Shown here: one piece after another, positions 15,978-25,174 of the stretch | Layout of the letters: each line of letters begins with the position of its first letter | How positions within the stretch are numbered: the stretch's first letter is position 1 | From: Acidimicrobiales bacterium AG-410-I20 | GTDB lineage: Bacteria > Actinomycetota > Acidimicrobiia > Acidimicrobiales > MedAcidi-G1 | Length of the DNA stretch: 64,000 bases | Assembly (NCBI GenBank): GCA_003215175.1 | Contig: QCKS01000004.1 | Location: 25,905 to 89,904, forward strand | Direction: 5' to 3' | Notes under the pieces: model-generated | Told to the model about the DNA's origin: nothing | The model's database searches: none | Seen by the model: the letters and a program-made list of their open reading frames with translations, nothing else | Position numbers and translations under genes: made by a program

Positions 15978-16697
15978 GTGAGGGAAGACTATACATATGC
16001 GCTTGAGAGGGATATGAATGCTTTAGTTGCTGCTTGTCTTGAGGATCCAGAAGCTCGTGTTTCTGCGTGTCCTGATTGGGATAATGCTGCTCTTTTGAAT
16101 CATGTAATCGGAGTCTGGCTTTTTGCTAATGCTCAAGTCAAAGCTACTAATCCAGAGAAACCAACTCGGCCAGAAATTATTGAAGGACTAAATGATCTAG
16201 ATTTGAAAGCTAAAGCACATATTGCGAGCAGTAATCTTTATGAATCTCTAGCACTATGTGATCCAACTCAACCTGCTTGGAATTGGTCTCCGGACTTAAC
16301 GTGTGCTTTCTGGTTAAGACGTATGGCTCATGAAACTGCTATTCATCGGTGGGATGCAGAGACTGCCATTGGTAAGGAAGCAGGGCTTGATCCTGAACTG
16401 TCTTTAGATACTGTGGCTGAAGTTGTTGAAGTAATGATGCAATTTCAATTCAGTGGACCAATCACTGAATTCCCAAGTGGATCTCTCCATTTGCACTGCA
16501 CGGATGCTGATGGAGAATGGTTACTTACCTCTTCTGGTTCTGATCTAGTGGTAACTAATGAGCATGCTAAAGCTGATGTGGCTGCACGAGGTGAAGCTGC
16601 GAACCTCGCGCTATGGCTTTGGAATCGAGGAGATGCTGGCGTGGAGTTTTTTGGAGATGAGGAGCTACTAAGATCTTGGGCTTCTCTGGCTCCTTAA
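15978..16697 (+). CDS. DinB/maleylpyruvate isomerase-family protein (mycothiol-linked type)
   Basis: Four-helix DinB-superfamily protein of 239 residues, of the TIGR03083 actinobacterial type. The N-terminal [17 protein letters not shown] supplies the first metal-binding His, and [15 protein letters not shown] supplies the other two (HxxxxH spacing). A C-terminal SCP2-like or MDMPI domain follows. Family members use mycothiol, but the actual reaction is unknown for most. It uses a GTG start with a strong ribosome site. Its TAA and the TAA of msrA share a TTAA tetranucleotide (16694-16697). Confidence 0.75.
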   Translation: MREDYTYALERDMNALVAACLEDPEARVSACPDWDNAALLNHVIGVWLFANAQVKATNPEKPTRPEIIEGLNDLDLKAKAHIASSNLYESLALCDPTQPAWNWSPDLTCAFWLRRMAHETAIHRWDAETAIGKEAGLDPELSLDTVAEVVEVMMQFQFSGPITEFPSGSLHLHCTDADGEWLLTSSGSDLVVTNEHAKADVAARGEAANLALWLWNRGDAGVEFFGDEELLRSWASLAP

Positions 16698-17329
16698 CCA
16701 GATATTCCTACTGGGCAAGCGACACCTGTCCCTCCAATTCCACAGTATCCCCATGGAACTCGAGCAAGGTACTGCTGGTGAGCTCTTTCGGCGTAGAAGA
16801 AAGTGTCTAACTCTTGAATTTCAGTTGTAATTGTTCCATAACCAGCAGCTGATAGAGCTTCACTATAGGAAGCCTTTGTGATTTGAGCTTTCTCGGATTG
16901 TTCAACACTGTTGAAGTAGATTCCTGAACGATATTGCGTCCCGATGTCGTTTCCTTGACGCATCCCTTGAGTAGGGTCGTGGTTCTCCCAAAAGATGGCA
17001 AGAATCTCTTCCAGTGAGATGATTAGAGGGTCAAATACCACTAGAACTACTTCTGTGTGTCCGGTTAAACCAGTGCACACTTCCTCATACGTTGGATTAG
17101 GTGTTACGCCTCCGGCGTATCCAACAGCTGTGACCCAAACCCCGGGGGTTTCCCAAAATTTTCTTTCTGCTCCCCAAAAACATCCCATGGCCACTACAAG
17201 AGTTTCGGTTCCTTCTGGGAATGGTCCGACTAGGCTCTGCCCATTTACTATATGGGGGTCAACTACAGTGATTGGCTCGGCTCTCCCTGGTAGAGCTTCA
17301 TCTGCGCTAGGGGGTGTTAGACGTTTCAT
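16694..17329 (-). CDS. msrA: Peptide-methionine (S)-S-oxide reductase
   Basis: Repairs oxidised methionine in proteins. It has 211 residues, with the catalytic Cys in [15 protein letters not shown] (about residue 52), then [37 protein letters not shown] and SGIYF. Two C-terminal Cys residues ([12 protein letters not shown]) are probable resolving residues. AAGGA precedes the ATG by 6 bases. It is downstream of a DinB-type gene on the same strand (11-base gap), giving a thiol-redox grouping. Confidence 0.95.
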   Translation of the reverse strand: MKRLTPPSADEALPGRAEPITVVDPHIVNGQSLVGPFPEGTETLVVAMGCFWGAERKFWETPGVWVTAVGYAGGVTPNPTYEEVCTGLTGHTEVVLVVFDPLIISLEEILAIFWENHDPTQGMRQGNDIGTQYRSGIYFNSVEQSEKAQITKASYSEALSAAGYGTITTEIQELDTFFYAERAHQQYLARVPWGYCGIGGTGVACPVGISG

Positions 17330-17340
17330 TCAAATTCCTT

Positions 17341-18150
17341 TTATACCGTGAAAGCTAAATTTTCGGATATCTGCTTGCCTAGTTCTTGGTCTCCTTCTAT
17401 GACGAGTCGTCCATCTTCCAAATATTGAGCAGCGGAGTTGCGCCCCCCTGTAAGTGCCAAGAAGTCTGTAGAAGTAAGAGTTAAAGAAACTGTAGGTTCT
17501 CCTTCGAAGTGGTCCACCAATTGGGCTTTTTCTTCAACTTGAACGTTTAATGTTCGTTCTATTGGTCCGGTAAGACAAATTTCAATACAACTCCCTTCAG
17601 GTGCTTTACCACGCTTACCGACGATATATCCAATGGCTTCAACTACTTCTTGAACAGAAATTTCTGCCGATTTTCCATCTTCATCCCCCGGTTTACCGAG
17701 AGGTTCGCGACAGTCTTGTAGGTGCAACCAAGAGTCATAGATCCGTATCTGCATAAATCGTCCATAGGGTGCCTCTCCGGCGGGGGTCCAACCTACTTTT
17801 GTAAATTGCTCTTCTTCTAGATTGCGTAGAACTTCAATTCGCTCGGAAGTAATTTCCTTGAAAGCTTCTAATACCTCAGCGCCCGAATAGTTTCTAAATG
17901 ATTCGACCCAATGCTCATTTGCCGTGCCGATGGGGTTACGAATATGCTCACCCACTGGCGAATTTTCTGGAGCAGGATTTCCAGCCAACATATTCTCTGT
18001 GCCGGCAATATGAGAAAGATTGTCTTTAACGGTCCAACCTGGACATCGACTAGAAGTAAGCCATTCTTCTTCGGAGAGTTCTGAACCAAAATTCTCCCAA
18101 GCTGCCCAAACTTCTTCAAGTCCTTCAATAATGTCTTTTTTCTGGATCAT
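17341..18150 (-). CDS. DinB/maleylpyruvate isomerase-family protein, second copy
   Basis: Protein of 269 residues of the same superfamily as 15978-16697. CPGWTVKDNLSHIAGTENM gives the first metal His, and QIRIYDSWLHLQDCREPLG carries the remaining ligands, here without the [11 protein letters not shown] pattern. A C-terminal SCP2-like region (VSLTLTSTDFLALTGGRNSA) is present. The two proteins are distant, so this is not a recent duplication. AGGAG precedes the ATG by 7 bases. It lies between msrA and a DsbA-like gene. Confidence 0.75.
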   Translation of the reverse strand: MIQKKDIIEGLEEVWAAWENFGSELSEEEWLTSSRCPGWTVKDNLSHIAGTENMLAGNPAPENSPVGEHIRNPIGTANEHWVESFRNYSGAEVLEAFKEITSERIEVLRNLEEEQFTKVGWTPAGEAPYGRFMQIRIYDSWLHLQDCREPLGKPGDEDGKSAEISVQEVVEAIGYIVGKRGKAPEGSCIEICLTGPIERTLNVQVEEKAQLVDHFEGEPTVSLTLTSTDFLALTGGRNSAAQYLEDGRLVIEGDQELGKQISENLAFTV

Positions 18151-18160
18151 AAATTTGCTC

Positions 18161-18844
18161 CTAGCGTGTGGGGTTAGCCACTGTGTTCCAGTCTCGAGCT
18201 TCTACATATGGGCGGAAAACTTCTGCTATGGCCGCCATATCTTGATCACTTTTAGGGCGTTGCATTTCAAAAAGGTGTGGGAACTCCAACCATCCAAGAA
18301 CCAAATCCCAAAGTCGGTCTGCTTTGTCTCCAGTTGGTGGATCAATTAAGACCGGGCCAAATAGTTTTTGATCATTTTCAAAAACCAAAGTAGGGACACC
18401 CCACCCTCCTAAGTTGACCACCCTTTCATGGTCTTCACGAACATCGTCATGAGTTGTTGAGTCTTCAAGAGCCTCGTCAACCAAGACAGGGTCTAAATCA
18501 ATCTCAGTTAGGAGTTGTTTTGCTACATCGGGGTCATGCGCCTTACGACCTTCTACGTGGAGAGCGGTACCAGCTCTTAAGTACCATGCGTCATTTAAGT
18601 TAGGATCTTGACGCTTCAACAATGCTCCTATACGCATCATTGACCATCCGTACGACCAATCCCTTTCCCACGGATGTTTCTTTCCTTCTACCAAATTAAT
18701 TTCTTCTAAACTAAAAAATCTCCAGTTGACTTCAATGTCGCGTCTTTCGGAGACTTCGCGCATCCACAAAGAAGTTTGATAAGCCCATGGGCACATTACA
18801 TCAAAATGAAAGTCAACTTTTACGGAAGTATTTGTTTCGCTCAT
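18161..18844 (-). CDS. DsbA-family oxidoreductase, FrnE/Rv2466c-like
   Basis: Thioredoxin-fold protein of 227 residues with a DsbA-type helical insert. The active-site start is VDFHFDVMCPWAYQTSLW; only the first Cys of CXXC is kept (CPWA), so it is a monothiol form. The late WGVPTLVFENDQKLFGP contains the cis-Pro loop. Rv2466c (mycoredoxin-like nitroreductase) and FrnE are the nearest known types; those I recall have CPWC. No signal peptide, so cytoplasmic. Position next to DinB-type genes suggests a mycothiol partner (inference). Confidence 0.75.
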   Translation of the reverse strand: MSETNTSVKVDFHFDVMCPWAYQTSLWMREVSERRDIEVNWRFFSLEEINLVEGKKHPWERDWSYGWSMMRIGALLKRQDPNLNDAWYLRAGTALHVEGRKAHDPDVAKQLLTEIDLDPVLVDEALEDSTTHDDVREDHERVVNLGGWGVPTLVFENDQKLFGPVLIDPPTGDKADRLWDLVLGWLEFPHLFEMQRPKSDQDMAAIAEVFRPYVEARDWNTVANPTR

Positions 18845-18847
18845 ATC

Positions 18848-20347
18848 CTATTTCTCTCGTAATTCTTGTCGTAACACCTTGCCTAAAGCATTTCTCGGCA
18901 AAGCATCAGTAACTACTACCCTTTTAGGCAGTTTATACGCTGCTAGATCCTGGCGGCCAAAGTCGCGTATTTCTTCAAGAGATGGAGCTTCTTGATTGGG
19001 GCTAGGAACTATCCAAGCTACAACTTCCTCTCCCCATTCTTTTGAAGGAACACCAGCAACTGCAACCTCTTCTATATCTGGGTGTGTAATCAGTACATCA
19101 TCTACTTCACGAGGGTAAACGTTGTAGCCTCCGCTGATAATCAATTCTTTTTTTCTACCAACAATTTTCAAGTACCCGCCTTCATCAAGTTCTCCAAGGT
19201 CTCCAGTTCGAAACCAACGACTAACGGAATCTGAACTAAATGATTCGCTATCCGCATCTGGGCGGTTCCAATAACCTTCAAAAACGTTTGGACCGTTTAC
19301 CAAAATTTCTCCAGAACCTTCTTCTAGTTTTAGTCGTACACCTGGAAGAGAGAAACCTACTGTGCCAGGTCTTCTCTCCCCCTCATACGGGTTAGAAACG
19401 AGCATCACTGTTTCCGTCATTCCGTATCTTTCTAAAACTTGAATCCCCACGTCCTTATTAAATTGTCTATGTAAAGAAGCAGGTAACGGAGCAGAGCCAG
19501 AAACACATAGTCTCATTTTTTTCATTTTCTGAATTTGAGGATGCTCTATTAGTCGGTGATACATGGTCGGTACACCAAAAAACATTGAAACTTGCTTTGA
19601 CTCGATTGCATTGAGCACTTCCTCTGCTCGAAAGCCCTCTTCAAGAATTGCAGAAGAACCGGATAGTAACGTTCCATGCAGACCCACACCCATTCCGTGC
19701 ATATGAAAGAGCGGCAGACATAAATAAAGTCTGTCTTCTTCCGTCCACTTCCATGCAAGACGAACAGAATGAGCCCCAGCTAATAAATTTCTTTGAGATA
19801 GAACAGCACCTTTTGGTCGTCCGGTAGTTCCAGAAGTATAAACAATCAAAGCTGGATCTTCAGGTTTTACTTGATCTAGTTCAGGAACTAAGCCATCACT
19901 AAATTTTGCACTTGTATCCGAAACAAATATTTTGGGATTTATAGAATTTATCCATTTCCCCCATTCGCCATGGTCAATCAAAGCCACTTTGGGTGAAGCA
20001 TCATTAATGACATGCTCTAATTCGTTTTTTTGATAAAGGCCATTTACTGGAACGACAATAAGTCCGAATCGAAGTGCTGCCATATGAGCAACAGCTAAAT
20101 CTATAGTTGTCGAGCCGGAGATAAGAATGCGATCTCCTTTACAAAGACCTAATGTCTTTAGCCAAGCGGCCAGATGCGATGTTCGTTCTAAGAATTCTTT
20201 TCGGGTGATGCTTCCTGAGGCGTCATAGAACAAAGGCCGGGAAGAGTCTTGACTAAGAGTTGCGACGCAAGCTCCAACTAGAGTCTCTGTTACTGGGAGA
20301 ACAAACTCTTCTTCTCCTATATGTTGCGGCCATTCATCTAGGTTCAT
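18848..20347 (-). CDS. AMP-forming acyl-CoA synthetase, malonyl-CoA synthetase-like
   Basis: ANL-superfamily adenylating enzyme of 499 residues. The P-loop is IVYTSGTTGRPKGAVLSQRN; then YGMTETVMLVSNPYEGERRP, WFRTGDLGELDEGGYLKIVG, and the C-terminal catalytic Lys in PRNALGKVLRQEL. The segment from YGMTET to SLPGVRL is close to MatB malonyl-CoA synthetases, but another short acid is possible. I use ATG 20347: a longer frame opening at 20473 would run through the neighbouring DUF3039 gene. Confidence 0.8.
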   Translation of the reverse strand: MNLDEWPQHIGEEEFVLPVTETLVGACVATLSQDSSRPLFYDASGSITRKEFLERTSHLAAWLKTLGLCKGDRILISGSTTIDLAVAHMAALRFGLIVVPVNGLYQKNELEHVINDASPKVALIDHGEWGKWINSINPKIFVSDTSAKFSDGLVPELDQVKPEDPALIVYTSGTTGRPKGAVLSQRNLLAGAHSVRLAWKWTEEDRLYLCLPLFHMHGMGVGLHGTLLSGSSAILEEGFRAEEVLNAIESKQVSMFFGVPTMYHRLIEHPQIQKMKKMRLCVSGSAPLPASLHRQFNKDVGIQVLERYGMTETVMLVSNPYEGERRPGTVGFSLPGVRLKLEEGSGEILVNGPNVFEGYWNRPDADSESFSSDSVSRWFRTGDLGELDEGGYLKIVGRKKELIISGGYNVYPREVDDVLITHPDIEEVAVAGVPSKEWGEEVVAWIVPSPNQEAPSLEEIRDFGRQDLAAYKLPKRVVVTDALPRNALGKVLRQELREK

Positions 20348-20369
20348 ATCAACCAATTCCGCTCCAAAA

Positions 20370-20636
20370 TTAGCTGCCGTTTTCGGCTGCTTTCTTCTTT
20401 TCAAAGATCTCTTTACAAGTTGGACACACTGAATATCGATCTGGATCCCTACTAGGAACCCATACCTTCCCACAAAGTGCTATAACCGGCTTTCCCGAAA
20501 CTGCAGATTTAAGTATGTCCGACTTGCGTGCATAGTGAGCAAATCGATCATGGTCTCCTTCACTTTCAATTGTTTCAGGTTCAGTAACTGTGGGTGTGGT
20601 TGTGAGTGGTTCAAGCATGTAGGTGGGGGTCCTCAT
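20370..20636 (-). CDS. DUF3039 protein
   Basis: Small actinobacterial protein of 88 residues. The family core HDRFAHYARKSDILKSAVSG, then VIALCGKVWVPSRDP, then YSVCPTCKEIFEK is clear; the Cys residues of ALCGK and CPTC could bind one zinc. The ATG lies within TAATG shared with the rpiB stop. The order rpiB-DUF3039 suggests coupling. Function unknown. Confidence 0.85.
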   Translation of the reverse strand: MRTPTYMLEPLTTTPTVTEPETIESEGDHDRFAHYARKSDILKSAVSGKPVIALCGKVWVPSRDPDRYSVCPTCKEIFEKKKAAENGS

Positions 20637-21205
20637 TAACCTCTACGAGCACGAAGTCTGGCACGAACACCTTCAACTGCGCCACGAACTCGGTCAGCTG
20701 CTCTTCGGCTAGGGCTTCTAGGTCTACCCGAAGCCTCACGAGGAGTTAAAACATCCCAATCATTAAGTTTGTTCAAATCATTAAGCTTTTCAACTCTTGC
20801 CAGATGTCGTCCGCCTTCAAATTCTGCGTTTAACCATGCCATTAAAGCAGTTTCTGCCGCTTCAAATTCGGTTGATCTTTCACCGAAACAAAGAACATTA
20901 GCGTCGTTGTGTTGGCGGCTTAATTCTGCTGATGCAGCGTCACTAACGAGCGCTGCCCTTACTCCAGAAATCTTGTTTGCTGCTATAGAAATTCCAACAC
21001 CAGATCCGCAAACACATACGCCATACTTCGCTTCCCCACTAGCAACAGCGCGACCGACTGCTGCTCCATATTCTGGGTAATCAACACGATCTGCCGAGTA
21101 AGAACCAAGATCAAGAACTTCATAACCACGTGACTTCAAGTGTTCTGCTAAATGAGTTTTTAAGTTGTATCCGGCATGATCACAGCCAACAGCAATAGTA
21201 GTCAT
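20636..21205 (-). CDS. rpiB: Ribose-5-phosphate isomerase B with basic tail
   Basis: Interconverts ribose 5-phosphate and ribulose 5-phosphate. It has 189 residues: AVGCDHAGYNLKTHL near the start, the catalytic Cys in CVCGSGVGISIAANK, and SRQHNDANVLCFGER. Normal enzymes end near residue 150; here about 35 extra residues are very Arg/Pro-rich (PRSPSRRAADRVRG and later), perhaps for nucleic-acid or membrane contact. A TAAAAT box lies 6 bases before the ATG, which suggests a leaderless transcript; AGGAGG is present but 13 bases away. Confidence 0.92.
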   Translation of the reverse strand: MTTIAVGCDHAGYNLKTHLAEHLKSRGYEVLDLGSYSADRVDYPEYGAAVGRAVASGEAKYGVCVCGSGVGISIAANKISGVRAALVSDAASAELSRQHNDANVLCFGERSTEFEAAETALMAWLNAEFEGGRHLARVEKLNDLNKLNDWDVLTPREASGRPRSPSRRAADRVRGAVEGVRARLRARRG

Positions 21206-21211
21206 ATCAGG

Positions 21212-21217
21212 ATTTTA
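21212..21217 (-). promoter_or_regulatory. Putative -10 box TAAAAT for rpiB
   Basis: Near-consensus hexamer ending 6 bases before ATG 21205. It lies in the 21-base gap after tsaC, so rpiB may have its own promoter although the genes run the same way. Confidence 0.45.
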
Positions 21218-21226
21218 TCCTCCTAG

Positions 21227-21844
21227 TTAAATAAGCCCTGCTTCGGAAAGATCTTCTTCTTTAATTTCTCCTAAGCGGAGAATTTTTGGATTTAATGAGG
21301 AAAGGTCTATAAGCGTTGAGGGCTCACCCGAGCAAGGCCCATCATCTAATACAAGTAGGTCTTTACCTAGTTGTTCAGCCACTAATGGCGCTGTTTCTGG
21401 CGTAGGTACGCCAGAAAGGTTTGCAGAAGTAACAGTCAGCGATCCAATTTCCGCGGCAATGCTCCTTACGAAATCATGATCTGGGCATCGGACTCCCACA
21501 GTATATTTCTCTGATCCAACATAAATAGGTGTTTCAGGATGTTGGGGAACAACGACAGTTAAAGATCCTGGCCAAAAGTTCTTTACTCCTTCAGGTATTG
21601 AGTCTTTAGCTACTATTTGGGTGGCCTGATCAAAGTCGGCAACAAGTACAGGTAATGCCTGGTTAAAAGAACGTCCTTTGATTTCAAAAATTCCGTTTAC
21701 GGCTTCGATATCTGAAGAAAGTACCGCTATCCCGTAAACCGTGTCTGTGGGTAAAATCACTTGATTACCTAGTTGTAATTCTCTAATCGTTTCAGACTTA
21801 GCTAATTCCCAGTCATCTTTGATACTCAGAATTCGGTTCGTCAT
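21227..21844 (-). CDS. tsaC: L-threonylcarbamoyladenylate synthase (Sua5/YrdC family)
   Basis: Makes threonylcarbamoyl-AMP for the t6A37 modification of tRNAs. The protein has 205 residues, the short TsaC type without the Sua5 domain. Motifs: GNQVILPTDTVYGIAVL near residue 25, KGRSFNQALPVLV, FWPGSLTVVVP, VGVRCPDHDF and LTVTSANLSGVPTP. It overlaps prmC by 4 bases. The order prfA-prmC-tsaC is common in actinobacteria and links translation-fidelity genes. Confidence 0.92.
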   Translation of the reverse strand: MTNRILSIKDDWELAKSETIRELQLGNQVILPTDTVYGIAVLSSDIEAVNGIFEIKGRSFNQALPVLVADFDQATQIVAKDSIPEGVKNFWPGSLTVVVPQHPETPIYVGSEKYTVGVRCPDHDFVRSIAAEIGSLTVTSANLSGVPTPETAPLVAEQLGKDLLVLDDGPCSGEPSTLIDLSSLNPKILRLGEIKEEDLSEAGLI

Positions 21845-22710
21845 GACTTGCGGGCTACTAGCAATCGGGGTTTGTCAGCAAGATCTGAACCTACGAAAAC
21901 TTCATTAAAACCTTTAGATAACGCCAAACTAGACATACTTTCTGTTTGATTTGGCGACATTTCTAAAATAAGCGCTCCTTTAGAAGCCAGCCAAGAGGGA
22001 GATTCGTGAATGAGTTTCTGAAGATAATCTGTTCCTTCTCTACCTCCATATAAAGCCATAGACGGCTCCCAGTCTTTAACCTCTAGCGGAAGAGTTTCTG
22101 AAGTCGGGACATAGGGAGGATTAGAAATTACTAGTCCTAGTTTTCCTTGAAGAGACTTTGGTAGTGCTTCAAACCATGAGCCTTGACACAAGCTCACTCT
22201 TTTTGCAGGTTGACCGAGCCCTGCAAGGTTAGCTCTCGCAACCATTAAGGCTTCTTCTGAAAGATCTGTGCACCAAACTTGAGTAGAGATTCTTTCAACA
22301 GCAATTGAAAAACCTATGGCGCCAGATCCCGTACCCAAATCTGCTACAAGAACCTCATTTCCCTGCCGATCGATCTCATCCAAAGCATGATTTACTAATA
22401 CTTCGGTTTCTGGGCGTGGAATCAGAACACGTTGATCTACCATTAGATCCAATTTTCGAAATTGCCAGTGTCCCAGAACATATTGAAGAGGTTCGCCGTT
22501 TAAACGTCGACTTATGAGATTGTCATAATGCGCCATTGCCCTATTTGTAACTAACTCTTCAAAAGAAACGCCTATCAGTTGGCCTCCCGCTGCTTCTTCT
22601 GTGATCCAGCGCGCTTCTATTTCAGGTAATCCAACTTCACTGAAGTTGTGAATCGCTTCATCAAGTAGAGCGCGCCAAGAAACTGTTGATTTTACAGAGT
22701 CAGATTTCAT
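21841..22710 (-). CDS. prmC: Release factor glutamine methyltransferase
   Basis: N5-methylates the glutamine of the GGQ motif in RF1 and RF2, 289 residues. The helical N-terminal substrate domain is followed by a Rossmann fold: [32 protein letters not shown] and the catalytic [10 protein letters not shown]. It overlaps prfA by 4 bases (22707-22710), so enzyme and substrate are made from coupled genes. Confidence 0.95.
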   Translation of the reverse strand: MKSDSVKSTVSWRALLDEAIHNFSEVGLPEIEARWITEEAAGGQLIGVSFEELVTNRAMAHYDNLISRRLNGEPLQYVLGHWQFRKLDLMVDQRVLIPRPETEVLVNHALDEIDRQGNEVLVADLGTGSGAIGFSIAVERISTQVWCTDLSEEALMVARANLAGLGQPAKRVSLCQGSWFEALPKSLQGKLGLVISNPPYVPTSETLPLEVKDWEPSMALYGGREGTDYLQKLIHESPSWLASKGALILEMSPNQTESMSSLALSKGFNEVFVGSDLADKPRLLVARKS

Positions 22711-23786
22711 GAACTATCTGTTTCTGATTTTTCCATTAGTTGCTCTGAGCGCTCTGTTGTTAATAATTCATCAACGACTTCGTCTAGTTCTCCAGTCAGG
22801 ATTCGTTCCAATTTATGAAGAGTAAGCCCTATTCGATGATCCGTTACTCGATTTTCTTTGAAGTTATACGTTCTTATTTTTTCTGATCGTCCACCGGTCC
22901 CTACTTGACCTTTTCGAGCGGCAGATGCCTCAGCTTGCTGCTTATCCTGCTCATTTTGCAATAGGCGAGACCGCAGAACTCTCAATGCTTTCGCTTTATT
23001 CTGTAACTGGCTTTTCTCATCCTGCATAGAGACGACTAAGCCTGTCGGAAGGTGAGTGATTCTTACAGCCGAATCTGTGGTGTTGACTGATTGCCCTCCA
23101 GGTCCTGATGAGCGATAGACATCTACTTGCAACTCATTATCTGAAATTTCAATGTCTACTTCTTCTGCTTCAGGGAGAACACTGACAGTGGCGGATGAAG
23201 TGTGTACTCTTCCTTGAGATTCAGTTACTGGGACTCTTTGAACCCGGTGAACTCCCCCTTCATGTTTGAGTCTCGTCCAAGCAGTTTCCCCGCTAATTAA
23301 AATTGCGACTTCGCTATAGCCACCCATATCGGACTCTTGAGTTCCTAAAGATTCAACTTTCCACTTATGTAAATTTGCGAAACCTAAATACATATCATGT
23401 AGATCTCTTGCAAATAAGTTTGCTTCTTCGCCACCCTCGGCTCCTCTAATTTCAAGAATTACGTTTCTTCCATCATTCGGATCCTTAGGCAACAATAAAA
23501 GCCTTAGTTGCTCTTCAAGATCGGGAATGCTTGATTCAAGATCTTCAACCTCTTGACGTAGTTGTTGTTTATCTTCATCATCTGCAATTTCGAGAAGTTC
23601 TTTGGCTGCTTCAAGATCGTCATACATGCTCTTTAATGGGCGGCCTACTTCTAATATGTCGCCGAGTTCCTTTAAGCGCTTCCCAGCTTTCTCAAGTAAA
23701 GAAGGATCCCCTATGACATCAGGGTCAGATAACTGCTTTTCAGCTTCACCTAGTTCTTTTTCAAGATTTGAAATCTGTTCCTTCAT
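22707..23786 (-). CDS. prfA: Peptide chain release factor 1
   Basis: Terminates translation at UAA and UAG. It has 359 residues from ATG 23786, the same length as in other bacteria. The catalytic loop is [19 protein letters not shown], and the tripeptide-like region after [20 protein letters not shown] fits RF1. A GTG at 23831 would add 15 residues and overlap the gene upstream; I chose the ATG because its N-terminal helix then has the usual spacing to the [10 protein letters not shown] turn. It is followed directly by prmC. Confidence 0.95.
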   Translation of the reverse strand: MKEQISNLEKELGEAEKQLSDPDVIGDPSLLEKAGKRLKELGDILEVGRPLKSMYDDLEAAKELLEIADDEDKQQLRQEVEDLESSIPDLEEQLRLLLLPKDPNDGRNVILEIRGAEGGEEANLFARDLHDMYLGFANLHKWKVESLGTQESDMGGYSEVAILISGETAWTRLKHEGGVHRVQRVPVTESQGRVHTSSATVSVLPEAEEVDIEISDNELQVDVYRSSGPGGQSVNTTDSAVRITHLPTGLVVSMQDEKSQLQNKAKALRVLRSRLLQNEQDKQQAEASAARKGQVGTGGRSEKIRTYNFKENRVTDHRIGLTLHKLERILTGELDEVVDELLTTERSEQLMEKSETDSS

Positions 23787-23803
23787 AAATTTAGAGTACC
23801 GCT

Positions 23804-24805
23804 CTATTGGCTTCCTGTGGGGCAGGCCCACTCTCCCTCTACCCCTATAAGGGAAGAGGGAACTTTCAAAAATTTACTTATTGTATGAATTACAGGAAGA
23901 AGATCTTTAGGTGGAAGAACAAGAACTATGCGATCCGGAAGATGTACCTGCGATGTTTCCGCCACTAAAGGAACTAATGCAATATCAATCCCTACCGAAC
24001 ATACGACTAAAACTTTTCTCTGATCTTCATCTTTCCCTATAGCTGCTGCAGGAAAAGGATCTCTTAAATTTTCTCTTTCGTGAACCAAATCAATAGGTTC
24101 TAAATCAGTTAGCTCAACAAGCGATGGTTCTTCTAGCAAACTATGCCTAAGCCACCTTTCTCTCGCCAAAGTAGCTAAAGGGTGGGATCCCGCCTCTGCA
24201 TTGCGTTGTGAACGAACTTGGTTTGACGCTGCAACTAGTTGATCGGATCGTGACTTTTCATAATTTAAAAGTTCTCCAGCTTCTCGGTCAAACCTCCCGA
24301 CGCCAATTTGAATATTTTCTCCTTCTAGCCGAACAACTTCAAGCCCCAGAATCTCTCCTCTCCAAGTTCCATTTTCATAAATTGTCGACACGCCTGCAGA
24401 TTGACATATCTTTAAAAATTCTCCACTTGCCGGAATGGCTTCAAATGGTTTAGGGAAAGAAGAAGGTTCCACTTGTGTCAAGGACTCATCATGTAAAAGC
24501 ATGACTTTACATTTGATATTTAATCCTGTGGCCTGACGTGCAGCTATCCCTGCTGATGTTGCGTCTTCAAATATTAAGCACAGTTCTAGGTGCGGATGAC
24601 GTGAAAGTAAAAGAATTCCTTTACCTAAAGCTGACTGTGGAGTTTCATCATTTACCAACAACCAACAATTGTCTTGTGTAAGTAATGAAGAGTCATGGGT
24701 TTCATTTTCACTGCCTGGATCCTCTACCAGATATCCGGCTGATTTGACTATGGCTAGAAGTTTCCCTCTAAGAAGTTCGGCTCGTCGTTCGGGTTCAATA
24801 GACAA
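23804..24805 (-). CDS. Unknown 333-residue protein between rpmE and prfA
   Basis: No family recognised. No signal peptide or membrane helix. The N-terminal half alternates hydrophobic strands and helices ([30 protein letters not shown]), as in an alpha/beta fold; the C-terminal half has an Arg-rich helix ([18 protein letters not shown]) and later strands ([32 protein letters not shown]). The start is TTG with AGGTG close by. Its fixed place between conserved translation genes suggests a lineage-specific partner, but no function is claimed. Confidence 0.65.
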   Translation of the reverse strand: MSIEPERRAELLRGKLLAIVKSAGYLVEDPGSENETHDSSLLTQDNCWLLVNDETPQSALGKGILLLSRHPHLELCLIFEDATSAGIAARQATGLNIKCKVMLLHDESLTQVEPSSFPKPFEAIPASGEFLKICQSAGVSTIYENGTWRGEILGLEVVRLEGENIQIGVGRFDREAGELLNYEKSRSDQLVAASNQVRSQRNAEAGSHPLATLARERWLRHSLLEEPSLVELTDLEPIDLVHERENLRDPFPAAAIGKDEDQRKVLVVCSVGIDIALVPLVAETSQVHLPDRIVLVLPPKDLLPVIHTISKFLKVPSSLIGVEGEWACPTGSQ

Positions 24806-24856
24806 AGTACACCTGTAGTCAGTAGATAGAACTAACTTTGTTCAAATTTGAGAAAC

Positions 24857-25111
24857 TTAGCCTTTACGGCGTGACCCATAACGACGTTCAAAGCGTTCCA
24901 CTCGTCCAGCAGTGTCAATAATCTTCATGGTTCCGGTGAAGAATGGATGGCTAGCTGAGGTAATTTCAACTTTCGCCAATGGGTATTCAACACCATCGTC
25001 AAGAGTGATGGTTTCTGAAGTTTCAATGGTTGACCGGATAAGGAAATGAGTTCCATCGGTCAAATCTTGAAAAACTACTGGTCGATAGTTTGGGTGAATA
25101 TCTGTTTTCAT
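24857..25111 (-). CDS. rpmE2: 50S ribosomal protein L31, type B
   Basis: Ribosomal protein of 84 residues that bridges the subunits. The sequence [16 protein letters not shown], then FLIRSTIET, then [12 protein letters not shown], then [11 protein letters not shown] is type B: the paired cysteines that bind zinc in type A L31 are absent. In most bacteria the copy between rho and prfA is the zinc-binding form; here the zinc-free form holds that place. Confidence 0.95.
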   Translation of the reverse strand: MKTDIHPNYRPVVFQDLTDGTHFLIRSTIETSETITLDDGVEYPLAKVEITSASHPFFTGTMKIIDTAGRVERFERRYGSRRKG

Positions 25112-25174
25112 AACTGGTCCAGTCTGCGAGGAATAATGAATATCGCCAACCTTTGAGGTCTTGATTTTCTTTAT

